From NCBI GenBank assembly GCA_021166815.1, contig JAJPEO010000017.1, positions 1 through 28,281 on the forward strand: 28,281 nucleotides of DNA. The letters are read 5' to 3'. The notes below the pieces were generated by a model. That model did not search any database, was not told the origin of the DNA, and worked only from the letters and a program-made list of their open reading frames with translations. Shown one piece after another: positions 16,301 to 23,779 of the stretch; position 1 is the first letter of the stretch, and each line of letters starts with the position of its first letter. A program made the translations under genes and the position numbers. This DNA is from Nocardioides sp. GTDB lineage: Bacteria > Actinomycetota > Actinomycetes > Propionibacteriales > Nocardioidaceae.

Positions 16301-17877
16301 CACGCCTGGGGCTCCCGGTACTCGCCGAAGACGGCGCGCATCTCGTCGGCGATCTCGCCGAGCGTGCACCCCGAGCGGGCGCAGTGCAGCAGCGCCGGCA
16401 TCGCGTTGTCGTCGCTCTTCAGCACCTCGCGGAGCGCCGACAGCGCCTCGGCGGCGGGCTTCTCGTCGCGTGCGGCCAGCCTGCGGCGCAGGGTGCTGCG
16501 CTGCCGGTCGGCCGCCTCCACGTCGATCTCGAAGAGGGGCGGGGCCACCTCGTCGTCCTCGACGTACTTGTTGACGCCCACGCGGATCTTGGCGCCCTGC
16601 GCGACGTCGCGCTCGTACCGGTCGGCCGCCTCGGCGACCCACCGCTGCGGGATGCCCTCCGCTAGCATCGACACGTAGCCGCCGCCGGCGTCGATCTCCT
16701 CGACCAGCGCCCAGGCCCGCTCCTCGAGCGTGTCGGTGAGGGACTCCACGAAGTACGACCCGGCCAGCGGGTCCACCACCTTCGCGACGCCGGACTCGTG
16801 GGCGATGATCTGCTGGGTCCGCAGCGCCAGCCGCACCGACTCCTCGGTCGGGATCTCGAGCGCCTCGTCGTACCCCATCACGTGGATCGACTGCGCCCCG
16901 CCCAGCACCGCCGCCAGGCACTGCAGGGTGGACCGCACCACGTTGTTCAGCGGCTGCTGGGCGGTGAGCGTCGCCCCGGAGCAGCCGGAGAAGAACCGCA
17001 GCCGCGCCGAGGCCTCCTTGGTGGCCCCGAACCGCTCGGTCGCGATCCGGTGCCACATCCGACGCGCCGCCCGCACCTTGGCGGCCTCCTCGAACAGGTC
17101 GAGCTGGCTGGCGAAGTGGAACGAGAGCCGGGGCGCGAAGAAGTCGAAGTCCAGCCCACGAGCGCGGAACGCCTCGGAGTAGGCGACGGCCGAGGCCATG
17201 GTCAGCCCGACCTCCTGGATGGCGTCGCAACCGGCCTCGCGGGCGTGGTACCCGGTGATCGAGATCCCGTTGAAGCGGGGCAGCTCGGCGGAGGCGTACT
17301 CGACGACGTCGGCGACCAGCCGGATCGAGTGGTCGGGCGGGAAGATGAAGGTCTTGCGGGCCAGGAACTCCTTGAGGATGTCGTTCTGTAGGGTTCCCGC
17401 GACGTCGGCCATCGCGGCTCCCTGCCGCTCTGCAGCGACGAGGTAGAACGCCAGGATGATGGGGGCGGTCGCGTTGATGGTGAAGTTCACCGAGAGCTGG
17501 TCGATCGGCAGACCGTCGAAGACCATCTCCATGTCCTCGACCGTGTCGATGGCGACCCCGACCCGGCCCACCTCGGACGCGACCCGGTCGTCGGTGGAGT
17601 CGAAGCCCAGCTGCGTGGGCAGGTCGAAGGCGACGCTGAGCGCGGTCTGTCCCTGGGACAGCAGGTACCGGTACCGGGCGTTCGTGTCGGCCGCGGAGCC
17701 GTACCCGGCGTACTGCCGCATCGACCAGAGGCGGCCGCGGTACATCGACTCGTAGGCACCCCGCGTGAAGGGCGGGTGCCCGGGCTCCCCCAGCCGTTCG
17801 GGCAGATCCGAGCCCACCGAGTCCTCGTCGTAGAACGGCCGGAGCTCGATACCCGAGTCGGTGAACAGGTCGGTCAT
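16297..17877 (-). CDS. Methylmalonyl-CoA-type mutase, catalytic subunit (B12-dependent)
   Basis: A 526-residue TIM-barrel subunit without the C-terminal B12 domain, which is encoded by the overlapping upstream gene. This split is the layout of isobutyryl-CoA and 2-hydroxyisobutyryl-CoA mutases. The substrate-recognition residues, however, are those of methylmalonyl-CoA mutase: Tyr56 in SMRQYAGYG and Arg174 in EFLARKTFIFPP, matching Tyr89 and Arg207 of the P. shermanii enzyme with the same 118-residue spacing; Gln164 and Tyr210-His211 (ITGYHAREAG) match Gln197 and Tyr243-His244. Isobutyryl-type enzymes have Phe/Gln at the first two positions. A free carboxylate on the acyl group is therefore expected, with methylmalonyl-CoA to succinyl-CoA as first guess. 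An unusual relative such as a hydroxymethyl- or formyl-substituted acid is not excluded. Confidence 0.9.
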   Translation of the reverse strand: MTDLFTDSGIELRPFYDEDSVGSDLPERLGEPGHPPFTRGAYESMYRGRLWSMRQYAGYGSAADTNARYRYLLSQGQTALSVAFDLPTQLGFDSTDDRVASEVGRVGVAIDTVEDMEMVFDGLPIDQLSVNFTINATAPIILAFYLVAAERQGAAMADVAGTLQNDILKEFLARKTFIFPPDHSIRLVADVVEYASAELPRFNGISITGYHAREAGCDAIQEVGLTMASAVAYSEAFRARGLDFDFFAPRLSFHFASQLDLFEEAAKVRAARRMWHRIATERFGATKEASARLRFFSGCSGATLTAQQPLNNVVRSTLQCLAAVLGGAQSIHVMGYDEALEIPTEESVRLALRTQQIIAHESGVAKVVDPLAGSYFVESLTDTLEERAWALVEEIDAGGGYVSMLAEGIPQRWVAEAADRYERDVAQGAKIRVGVNKYVEDDEVAPPLFEIDVEAADRQRSTLRRRLAARDEKPAAEALSALREVLKSDDNAMPALLHCARSGCTLGEIADEMRAVFGEYREPQAW

Positions 17878-18296
17878 GAAACGCCCCTCTTCTCGTCGAC
17901 GATCCCGAGGACTCCGCTCACGACGTCGCCCAGCGGCGTCCCCACGGGATAGACCGCGCGGGCGCCGATGCCCAGCAGCTTCGGCACGTCCTGGGGCGGG
18001 ATGGTGCCCCCGACGACCACGCTGACGTCGTCGAGCCCGGCCCGCCGGCACTCCGCGACCAGGGCCTCGGTGACCGCGAGGTGCACCCCCGAGAGCACGG
18101 AGAGGCCGATCACGTCGGCATCCTCCGCGACCGCCGCCGCCACCGCCTGCTCCGGGCTCACGTGCAGCCCGAGGTAGACGACCTCGGCTCCGGCATCGCG
18201 CAGCGCCATGCCGACGACCTTGACCCCTCGGTCGTGCCCGTCCAGACCCGGCTTGGCCAGGACCACCCGGGCCCGACCCGGTGCACTCACAGCCAC
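17874..18296 (-). CDS. Cobalamin-binding subunit of the acyl-CoA mutase
   Basis: A 140-residue B12-binding Rossmann-like domain. The base-off signature is intact: KPGLDGHDRG with His21 as lower cobalt ligand, SVLSGVH near residues 66-72, and VVVGGTIPPQD near 93-103. It begins 10 bases after the upstream M20 gene and overlaps the catalytic subunit by ATGA, so the two subunits should be made in equal amounts. No MeaB-type G-protein chaperone gene, often next to such mutases, is visible in the window. Confidence 0.92.
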   Translation of the reverse strand: MAVSAPGRARVVLAKPGLDGHDRGVKVVGMALRDAGAEVVYLGLHVSPEQAVAAAVAEDADVIGLSVLSGVHLAVTEALVAECRRAGLDDVSVVVGGTIPPQDVPKLLGIGARAVYPVGTPLGDVVSGVLGIVDEKRGVS

Positions 18297-18306
18297 CGGC
18301 CCCGAC

Positions 18307-19500
18307 CTACTTCTTCTGCAGCGCGAGCGCGCCGAATGTGGTGTAGACCTGCGTGGCCTCGGCGAGGTCCTCCAGCGAGAGGTGCTCGTCGGGGCAGTAC
18401 ACGGGCTCGCCGCCGGGGCCGAAGATGATCGTGGGCACCTGGTCGCCGAAGCTCGCGGTGTCGCCGAGCCAGCCCGCGACCTGGAGCGGCGGCTCCGCGC
18501 CGCGCACCGACCGCACCGACTCGCGCATCAGCTCGACCACGGGGTCACCGGGCTTGGCCAGGTAGCCGGACTTCACGTCGACCAGCTCCACCTCGGCACG
18601 GAACCGGGGCTCGCGGGCCTGCGCGGCCGCCAGGCACCGGTCGATCTCGGCGCGCACCTGGTCGACGGTCACCCCGGGCTGCGGCCGGCAGTCGACCCGG
18701 ATCACGCACTCGTCCGGGATCATCGACGGCCCGCCGGGCGGGAGGCCGCCGTAGACGCGCCCGGGCGCCATGTACGTCTCGCCGCCGAAGAGGTCGACCA
18801 CCCAGGTCTCGAGGTCCGGCAGCAGCGCCGAGCGGTCGAGCTCGAGGATGGCGTGCGCCGCCAGGGCGTTCGCGTTGACCGCGAGCGGCTTGTGGCAGGT
18901 GTGCGCCGAGGTGCCGATGACCGTGATGTCGAAGTAGTAGCGACCCCGGTGCCCGAGGAAGATCTCGTTGTCGGAGAGCTCGCCGAGCACGCAGTAGTCG
19001 GCGGGGTACTCCTCGAAGTAGCGGATCGAGCCGAGCTGGTCACCCATGTGGTCGGAGACCGCGGCCATCGCCAGCGTTCCCGAGATCGGGATGCCGGAGT
19101 CGCGCAGCGCCTCGATCGCGACGATCTGGCAGACCAGCGCCGCCTTCATGTCCATGATCCCGTGCCCGTAGATCGCTCCGTCGATCAGCTCGCCGGAGAA
19201 CGGCGCGGTCTTGGACCAGCCGTGGGAGACGGGCTTGGTGTCCATGTGGCCGGTCATCACGACGCGAGGACCCGCGCCGAAGGACAGCTCACCGATCGCG
19301 TTGGGCCGGTCGGGCAGGACGTCCTGCTGCCGCACGTCCTCGAACCCCGACGACTTCATGACGTCGACCAGGAACGCCGCCAGGGGGCCCTCCTCGCCGA
19401 GCACGGAGGGGATCCGGCACACCTCCTGGACCAGGGTGTGCAGCCGGTCGTAGTCGATCGACGCCAGAGCCCTGGCCGCCACTGGGTTCCCGCTGGTCAT
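18307..19500 (-). CDS. M20-family metallohydrolase, copy 2, with altered EE motif
   Basis: A 397-residue M20/ArgE-DapE-like protein. I place the start at the ATG at 19500; an in-frame upstream ATG at 19551 lies in the operator-like site. Metal-site pieces: His85 and Asp87 in VMTGHMDTKPV, Asp117 in YGHGIMDMKAA, Glu174 in VLGELSD, and a late His in CPDEHLSLEDL. The catalytic/metal pair that is normally Glu-Glu (DEExxG) reads Asp150-His151 in AVSDHMGDQLG. It is the first gene of the seven-gene operon (mutase, CoA transferase, flavoenzyme). Given the TenA and ThiXYZ context it is a candidate counterpart of YlmB, the formylaminopyrimidine deformylase of thiamine salvage. The changed pair could mean another metal or mechanism, or loss of hydrolysis. 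Confidence 0.83.
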   Translation of the reverse strand: MTSGNPVAARALASIDYDRLHTLVQEVCRIPSVLGEEGPLAAFLVDVMKSSGFEDVRQQDVLPDRPNAIGELSFGAGPRVVMTGHMDTKPVSHGWSKTAPFSGELIDGAIYGHGIMDMKAALVCQIVAIEALRDSGIPISGTLAMAAVSDHMGDQLGSIRYFEEYPADYCVLGELSDNEIFLGHRGRYYFDITVIGTSAHTCHKPLAVNANALAAHAILELDRSALLPDLETWVVDLFGGETYMAPGRVYGGLPPGGPSMIPDECVIRVDCRPQPGVTVDQVRAEIDRCLAAAQAREPRFRAEVELVDVKSGYLAKPGDPVVELMRESVRSVRGAEPPLQVAGWLGDTASFGDQVPTIIFGPGGEPVYCPDEHLSLEDLAEATQVYTTFGALALQKK

Positions 19501-19536
19501 GCGCCCCTGCTTCCTTCGGTGATGGTTGAGATGTCC

Positions 19537-19559
19537 AATATTAGATCTCATATGCGATG
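19537..19559 (+). promoter_or_regulatory. Operator-like site E, upstream of the mutase operon
   Basis: Plus strand AATATTAGATCTCATATGCG plus ATG, 37-59 bases before the ATG at 19500. It shares AGATCnnATATnnGATGTG with site F in the same orientation towards a leftward operon. The terminator of the tenA copy 2 operon lies just to its right. Confidence 0.52.
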
Positions 19560-19575
19560 TGTCAAGATGTGGCGA

Positions 19576-19613
19576 AGAGCGGGGACTCCACCAACGTGTG
19601 GGATCCCCGCTCT
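19576..19613 (-). terminator. Terminator hairpin after tenA copy 2
   Basis: Arms 19576-19585 (AGAGCGGGGA) and 19604-19613 (TCCCCGCTCT) pair perfectly over 10 bp; the 18-base loop can add a short CCAC/GTGG stem. It begins 7 bases after the tenA stop on the minus strand and separates the importer operon from the mutase operon. No T-run follows. Confidence 0.78.
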
Positions 19614-19620
19614 CCGTCGG

Positions 19621-20316
19621 TCACACGAGGGTCGGCCACTCCTCGCCGCGGTAGGCCGAGTCCCAGAACATCCACTCGTACCTGGTGGCGGCGATCGCGA
19701 TGTCGACGCCTCGCTGCTTCTCTGCCTCCGCGACGTCCCGCGCCAGCACGTCGACGTCCGCCAGCACCCGTTCGACCTCGTCGAGGTAGTCCGACCCGGC
19801 GTAGCTCTCGATCCATCGCTGGTAGGTGGGATGGGGCGAGCCGGCCGCGACCAGGTGCCTGCCGACCTCGGCGTACACCCACATGCACGGCAGCACGGCA
19901 CACAGGCCCTCGAAGAACGAGCCGGAGTGGACGCGCGCGGTCACGAAGTCGACGTACGCCGCCGCGGTCGGCGTCGGCAGCACCCCGGTCAGCACCCCTG
20001 CCGGCGCGTCGATCATGTCCACGAGCTCCGCATGGAGGCCCGACTCCGCGGTCACCGCCCCGGCCGCGTGCTGGAGCAGCGATCGGGTCAACGCCATGTT
20101 CGGCGCCGTCGCGCTCAGCATCGCGAGGGAGCGGGCGTACTCGTGCACGTAGTACGTGTCCTGCGCGAGGAACCGGACGAACGCCTCGGGCGCCAGCTCC
20201 CCCGACGTCAGGCCCGTGATGAAGGGATGCTGGAGGATCTCGAGATGGATCGGCTCGATGGCCGACCAGAGCTCACCGGTCCACCCCGTGCGCCTGACCT
20301 CGACCGTGGCGGTCAT
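19621..20316 (-). CDS. tenA: TenA-family aminopyrimidine hydrolase, copy 2 (importer operon)
   Basis: A 231-residue TenA-domain protein from the ATG at 20316, overlapping the stop of the binding-protein gene by ATGA. Matching residues: Asp53 in FLAQDTYYVHEYAR (Asp44 of B. subtilis TenA), Cys144 in AVLPCMWVYAEVG (Cys135) and Glu214 in RYEWMFWDSAY (Glu205). It is a complete cysteine-type TenA. Coupling of tenA to a ThiY-type importer is the classic arrangement of base-degraded thiamine salvage, where TenA releases ammonia from the 5-aminomethylpyrimidine. The 128-APAGVLTGVLPTPTAAAY region differs clearly from the other two copies. It is the last gene of its operon, with a hairpin 7 bases further on. 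Confidence 0.88.
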   Translation of the reverse strand: MTATVEVRRTGWTGELWSAIEPIHLEILQHPFITGLTSGELAPEAFVRFLAQDTYYVHEYARSLAMLSATAPNMALTRSLLQHAAGAVTAESGLHAELVDMIDAPAGVLTGVLPTPTAAAYVDFVTARVHSGSFFEGLCAVLPCMWVYAEVGRHLVAAGSPHPTYQRWIESYAGSDYLDEVERVLADVDVLARDVAEAEKQRGVDIAIAATRYEWMFWDSAYRGEEWPTLV

Positions 20317-21341
20317 TCGGCATCGCCCCCGTCGGGGAGCATGTCGGTGTTGACCACGTTCGCGGCGTCGACTTCCTTCTCCAGCAGGTCGTTGTCGTAC
20401 AGCCAGTCCGCGAGCGCCTGCCACTCGGCGACGTCCATCTGGCCGAAGCCGTCCTCGTTCGCCAGGAGCGGCGCGGTGAGGTCGATCATCTCCTTGAGGC
20501 TCTCGTCGCTGTACCCCTTGGCGACGCCCGAGATCGCCTCGAACGCCGCGTCGTGGTCCTCCTGGGCCTTGGCGTCGCCCTGGGCGAGACCGGCGAGGAA
20601 CTTGCGGATCGTCTCCTGGTAGGCCTCGTCCTCCTCGAGCTTGCTGCGGTTGGCGATGAGCACCAGCTCGTCGTACTCCGGCACGCCGGCCTCGCCGACC
20701 GCGTACCCGACCGGGTCGACGCCGTTCTCGCGCAGCTCGACGCTCTCGATGTTCTGGTAGGCGCCGATGATCGCGTTCACCTTGCCGGAGATCATCGCCG
20801 GCGCGTAGCCCTGGTTGATGGACACGAACTTGATGTCGTCCTCGGCGAAGCCCTGCTGCTCGAGGGCGTAGGCCCACATCGCCTCGGACACGGGGTCACC
20901 CGAGGAGCCGATCGGCTTGCCCTTGAGGTCTCCCAGCTCCTGGACCTCGTCGGTGCGGTTCAGGATCAGCGAGTTGAGCGTCGTCGGGATCAGCGCGGCG
21001 ACCGCCACCACGTCGAGACCCTGGGCGTCGGCGTTGATGACCGCGTTCGCGTAGGAGATGGCCAGCGGCATCTGCCCCAGGCTGACCATCTTCAGCGAGT
21101 CGGTGTTGTTGGAGGGCGGCTGGAACTTGACCTTGAGGTTCTCGTCCTCGAACGCTCCCATGTCCTGGGCGGTGTACAGAGAGATGTGGTCCGGGTTGGG
21201 GAACCACTCCAGGAGCACGGTGACGTTGCCGTCCGCCCCGGTGCCGGACGCATCGTCGCCGCAGGCGGTCAGGGCACCGGCGGCCAGCAACACGCTGGTC
21301 GCCAGCAGAGCGGCCCTCCGGCGGGTGTTGAGTTTCCTCAT
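20313..21341 (-). CDS. thiY: ABC importer substrate-binding lipoprotein, ThiY/NMT1-THI5-like
   Basis: A 342-residue secreted lipoprotein: positively charged start MRKLNTRRR, hydrophobic stretch, and lipobox LTAC with Cys27 as the lipid-bearing residue. The mature part begins with the NMT1/THI5 pattern LLEWFPNPDHISLYTAQDMG, followed by AFEDENLKVKFQPPSNNTDS and LGQMPLAISYANAVI; these closely resemble ThiY, which binds formylaminopyrimidine from degraded thiamine (the WxPN and NxTD segments). SsuA/TauA-like sulfonate binding proteins share the fold but lack the NPDH-type start. GAYQNIESVELRENG near 190-204 is also THI5-like. An AAAGGAAG box precedes the ATG, and the stop of the permease gene overlaps it. 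The gene symbol is by similarity of motif and gene order. Confidence 0.78.
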   Translation of the reverse strand: MRKLNTRRRAALLATSVLLAAGALTACGDDASGTGADGNVTVLLEWFPNPDHISLYTAQDMGAFEDENLKVKFQPPSNNTDSLKMVSLGQMPLAISYANAVINADAQGLDVVAVAALIPTTLNSLILNRTDEVQELGDLKGKPIGSSGDPVSEAMWAYALEQQGFAEDDIKFVSINQGYAPAMISGKVNAIIGAYQNIESVELRENGVDPVGYAVGEAGVPEYDELVLIANRSKLEEDEAYQETIRKFLAGLAQGDAKAQEDHDAAFEAISGVAKGYSDESLKEMIDLTAPLLANEDGFGQMDVAEWQALADWLYDNDLLEKEVDAANVVNTDMLPDGGDAE

Positions 21342-22186
21342 CTGCGGTCTTCCTTTCTTGCCCAAGGGCAGACGAACCGTTCGACGATCGAGACGGCCAC
21401 GAAGAGGCTGATGGACATGAACGTGAGGATGAAGATCGCCACGAACACCATGTCCGTCTGCAGTTGCGAGGTGGCCTGGATCATCACGTAGCCCAGGCCG
21501 TCCAACGAGCCCGCGAACTCGCCGAAGACAGCACCGACCGAGGCGTAGGTCGCCGAGATCCTGAGGCCGGTGAAGAAGGAGGGAAGCGCAGCGGGGATCT
21601 CGACCCGCCGCAGGATGGCCCACCGACTGGCGTCGAGGGTGCGCATCACCTTGATGAGCTCCGGGTCGACGGAGGCGAGGCCGTGCATCGTGTTGACCAC
21701 GATCGAGAAGAAGCAGATCAGCGCCACCACGATGACCTTCGGCATCAGCGTGTAGCCGAAGATGATCGCGAGCACCGGGGCGATGACCACGATCGGCACC
21801 GCCTGGGACCCGATCAGCAGCGGCATGAACGCCGTGCGCAGCACCGGGGACATGTGGAGCGTCAGCGCGATCGAGACACTCACCACGATCGCCACGCCGA
21901 AGCCGATCAGCACCTCCGTGAGGGTGACCACGGTGGCGCTGGCGAACGTGTCCTCCCAGTTCTCGGAGGCGGACGCCCAGATCTCGCTCAGCGTGGGCAG
22001 GATGTAGTCCGGGACGCCGAAGACGTCACCGACCATCTGCCAGAGGATGCCGATCACGAGCAGGATGCCCGCGGGAGGCAGGATCCGCTTCGCCGTCGCG
22101 CCCAGCCACCGTCGGCGGGAGCCGGTGTCGGCGTCCGACGTGGGGACGTCCGTGCCAGTCGAGGTCATGGTCTCCATCACCGTCAT
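21338..22186 (-). CDS. thiX: ABC importer permease, ThiX-like
   Basis: A 282-residue inner-membrane permease of the BPD_transp_1 type. Hydrophobic segments lie at about residues 36-53, 86-110, 122-144, 148-166, 211-229 and 245-268, giving six membrane spans. The EAA-like loop that docks the ATPase is EIPAALPSFFTGLRIS at about 196-211. The N-terminus (about 30 polar residues) is cytosolic. The ATG at 22186 overlaps the stop of the ATPase gene and its own stop overlaps the start of the binding-protein gene, so the three importer genes are translationally coupled. SsuC/TauC/ThiX permeases are alike; the choice of ThiX rests on the ThiY-like partner and tenA. Confidence 0.82.
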   Translation of the reverse strand: MTVMETMTSTGTDVPTSDADTGSRRRWLGATAKRILPPAGILLVIGILWQMVGDVFGVPDYILPTLSEIWASASENWEDTFASATVVTLTEVLIGFGVAIVVSVSIALTLHMSPVLRTAFMPLLIGSQAVPIVVIAPVLAIIFGYTLMPKVIVVALICFFSIVVNTMHGLASVDPELIKVMRTLDASRWAILRRVEIPAALPSFFTGLRISATYASVGAVFGEFAGSLDGLGYVMIQATSQLQTDMVFVAIFILTFMSISLFVAVSIVERFVCPWARKEDRR

Positions 22187-22986
22187 TCCGTCACCTCCAG
22201 AAGGGACAGGAGCTCGTCGCGCAGCTGTGCGAACTCCGGATGCCGGATCAGCTCCCGGCGACTCTCGGTCTGCGGCAGCCGGACGTCTATCTGCTGCACG
22301 ATCCGGCCCGGACGCGCGCTCATCACCACGACCGTGTCGCCGAGCAGCAGCGCCTCCTCGACGTCGTGGGTGACCAGCACGGTGGTCCGCGGCGCCTCGT
22401 CGAGCGTGCGGCGCAGCCACTGCTGCAGGTCCGCGCGCGTGATCGAGTCGAGAGCACCGAACGGCTCGTCGAAGAGCAGCACGTCCTTGCCCGCGGCCAT
22501 CGTCCGCAGGAAGGAGACACGCTGTCGCATGCCGCCCGAGAGCTGGTGCGGGTACTTCTTCTCGAAGCCCGAGAGCCCGAACCGGTCGATCAGGTCGAGC
22601 ACCTGCTCGCGAGCCGCGCGCTTGGAGGTGCCGTGGTTCTCCAGCGCGAGCGCGGCGTTGCCGGCCACGTCGCGCCAGGGCAGGAGCAGGTCGCGCTGGG
22701 GCATCCAGGCGCAGCGCGCGAGCCGCTCCTTCATCGTGGTGGCCCCCTCGACGCGCACCACGCCGTCCGTGGGGTCGGTGAGGCCACAGATCATCGAGAG
22801 GATGGTCGACTTGCCGCACCCGCTCGGGCCGACGATCGACATCCGGCCGTGACGCGGGAGGGACAGGCTCGCGCCGGACACGGCCACCGTCGAGCCGAAC
22901 CGCTTCTCCACGTCGACCAGGTCAATGCCGACCTCGTCCTGGTGTCGACCCGCCGCGGGGGCCTGGACTTCCGTTCCTGAGTGCAT
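22183..22986 (-). CDS. thiZ: ABC importer ATPase, ThiZ-like
   Basis: A 267-residue nucleotide-binding subunit. Walker A GPSGCGKST (53-61), Q-loop MPQRDLLLPW (95-104), signature LSGGMRQR (149-156), Walker B VLLFDEP (169-175), D-loop ALD and switch His207 in VTHDVEEA are all intact. I start it at the ATG at 22986, which has GGAG 6 bases upstream; an in-frame ATG at 23208 would read through the intergenic region and into tenA copy 3. It is the first gene of the importer operon, with operator-like site F 19-41 bases ahead. NitT/SsuB/ThiZ ATPases cannot be separated on sequence alone. Confidence 0.88.
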   Translation of the reverse strand: MHSGTEVQAPAAGRHQDEVGIDLVDVEKRFGSTVAVSGASLSLPRHGRMSIVGPSGCGKSTILSMICGLTDPTDGVVRVEGATTMKERLARCAWMPQRDLLLPWRDVAGNAALALENHGTSKRAAREQVLDLIDRFGLSGFEKKYPHQLSGGMRQRVSFLRTMAAGKDVLLFDEPFGALDSITRADLQQWLRRTLDEAPRTTVLVTHDVEEALLLGDTVVVMSARPGRIVQQIDVRLPQTESRRELIRHPEFAQLRDELLSLLEVTE

Positions 22987-23004
22987 GACGCTCCGGGGGT
23001 TCAA

Positions 23005-23027
23005 GATTCGAGATCTGATATATGATG
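23005..23027 (+). promoter_or_regulatory. Operator-like site F, upstream of the importer operon
   Basis: Plus strand GATTCGAGATCTGATATATG plus ATG, 19-41 bases before the ATG at 22986. It is the best representative of the motif (AGATCTGATATATGATGTG). The gap to the tenA copy 3 stop is only 64 bases, too short for a TPP riboswitch, and I see no THI-box sequence. Confidence 0.55.
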
Positions 23028-23050
23028 TGCGTCGATCATAGAGACGGCAG

Positions 23051-23770
23051 TCACAGTTGACCAGCCCCTTCGCCACTCTCTTCGTCGCTCGCGTCGCGAC
23101 CGTGGGCCAGCGCCATCTCCCAGAACTCCCACTCCAGGCGGGTCGCGTCGCCGAAGATCCCGACCAGTCGGTCACGCTGGGCCGGGTCCAGCCCCGAGAC
23201 GTCGGCATCCATGCGCTCCCGCATGCCGGCCTCCAGCTCGGCGTACTGGTCGCTGGCGAAGAACTCGAACCACTCGCGGTACACCGGGTGCGCGACCGCC
23301 CCGCCGAGGTGCCGGCGCGCGATCTCGCCGTAGCTCCACGCGCACGGGAGGATCGCCGCCCCGATCGCCACGACGTCCGCGGTGCCCGCGACCGCCAGCA
23401 GGTACGACGTGTAGTTCCGCGTGCCGGGCGCCATCACGACCTCCCGCGAGACGTGGTCGCCGCTGAGGTCGCGCACCCGCGCCAGGAGCCTCTCGTTCTG
23501 CGGGATCTCGACGTCGACGATGTTGACCAGCGCGGCCGAGTACCGCCGCAGTTCGTCGTCGGAACGCGACTTCGTCACCGCGCACGCGATCGCGCGGGCG
23601 TACTGCGGCAGGTACAGCAGGTTCTGCCCCACGTAGTACTGGTAGACGGGCGCCGGCAGCGTGCCGTCCGCCATGCCGCGGACGAAGGGGTGGTCCGGCA
23701 GCCGGTCCCACACGTCGGCCACCGCGTCGCGAGCGATGTCCGTGAATCCCCCACCAGGTCCGGAAGTCAT
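23051..23770 (-). CDS. tenA: TenA-family protein, copy 3, with Asp-to-Asn change in the pyrimidine site
   Basis: A 239-residue TenA-domain protein from the ATG at 23770 with a near-perfect AGGAGGAGAG just upstream. Cys143 in AILPCAWSYGEI and Glu213 in RLEWEFWEMA keep the catalytic pair, but the residue equivalent to Asp44, which holds the 4-amino group and N3 of the pyrimidine, is Asn50 (YYVGQNLLYLPQYAR). A side chain that can both donate and accept hydrogen bonds could suit a 4-oxo (deaminated) ring better than a 4-amino ring. The gene is a single transcription unit pointing away from the aminohydrolase at 23866, which may make exactly such a deaminated compound. This link is inference. Confidence 0.86.
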   Translation of the reverse strand: MTSGPGGGFTDIARDAVADVWDRLPDHPFVRGMADGTLPAPVYQYYVGQNLLYLPQYARAIACAVTKSRSDDELRRYSAALVNIVDVEIPQNERLLARVRDLSGDHVSREVVMAPGTRNYTSYLLAVAGTADVVAIGAAILPCAWSYGEIARRHLGGAVAHPVYREWFEFFASDQYAELEAGMRERMDADVSGLDPAQRDRLVGIFGDATRLEWEFWEMALAHGRDASDEESGEGAGQL

Positions 23771-23779
23771 CTCTCCTCC

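Noticed and set aside
20313..22986. Taurine/alkanesulfonate importer (TauABC/SsuABC)
   Set aside because: Fold and gene set are alike, but no sulfonate monooxygenase or desulfonation genes are present, the binding protein has ThiY-like segments, and tenA is the coupled partner.
22987..23050. TPP riboswitch upstream of the importer operon
   Set aside because: Only 64 bases are available and no THI-box segments are present.
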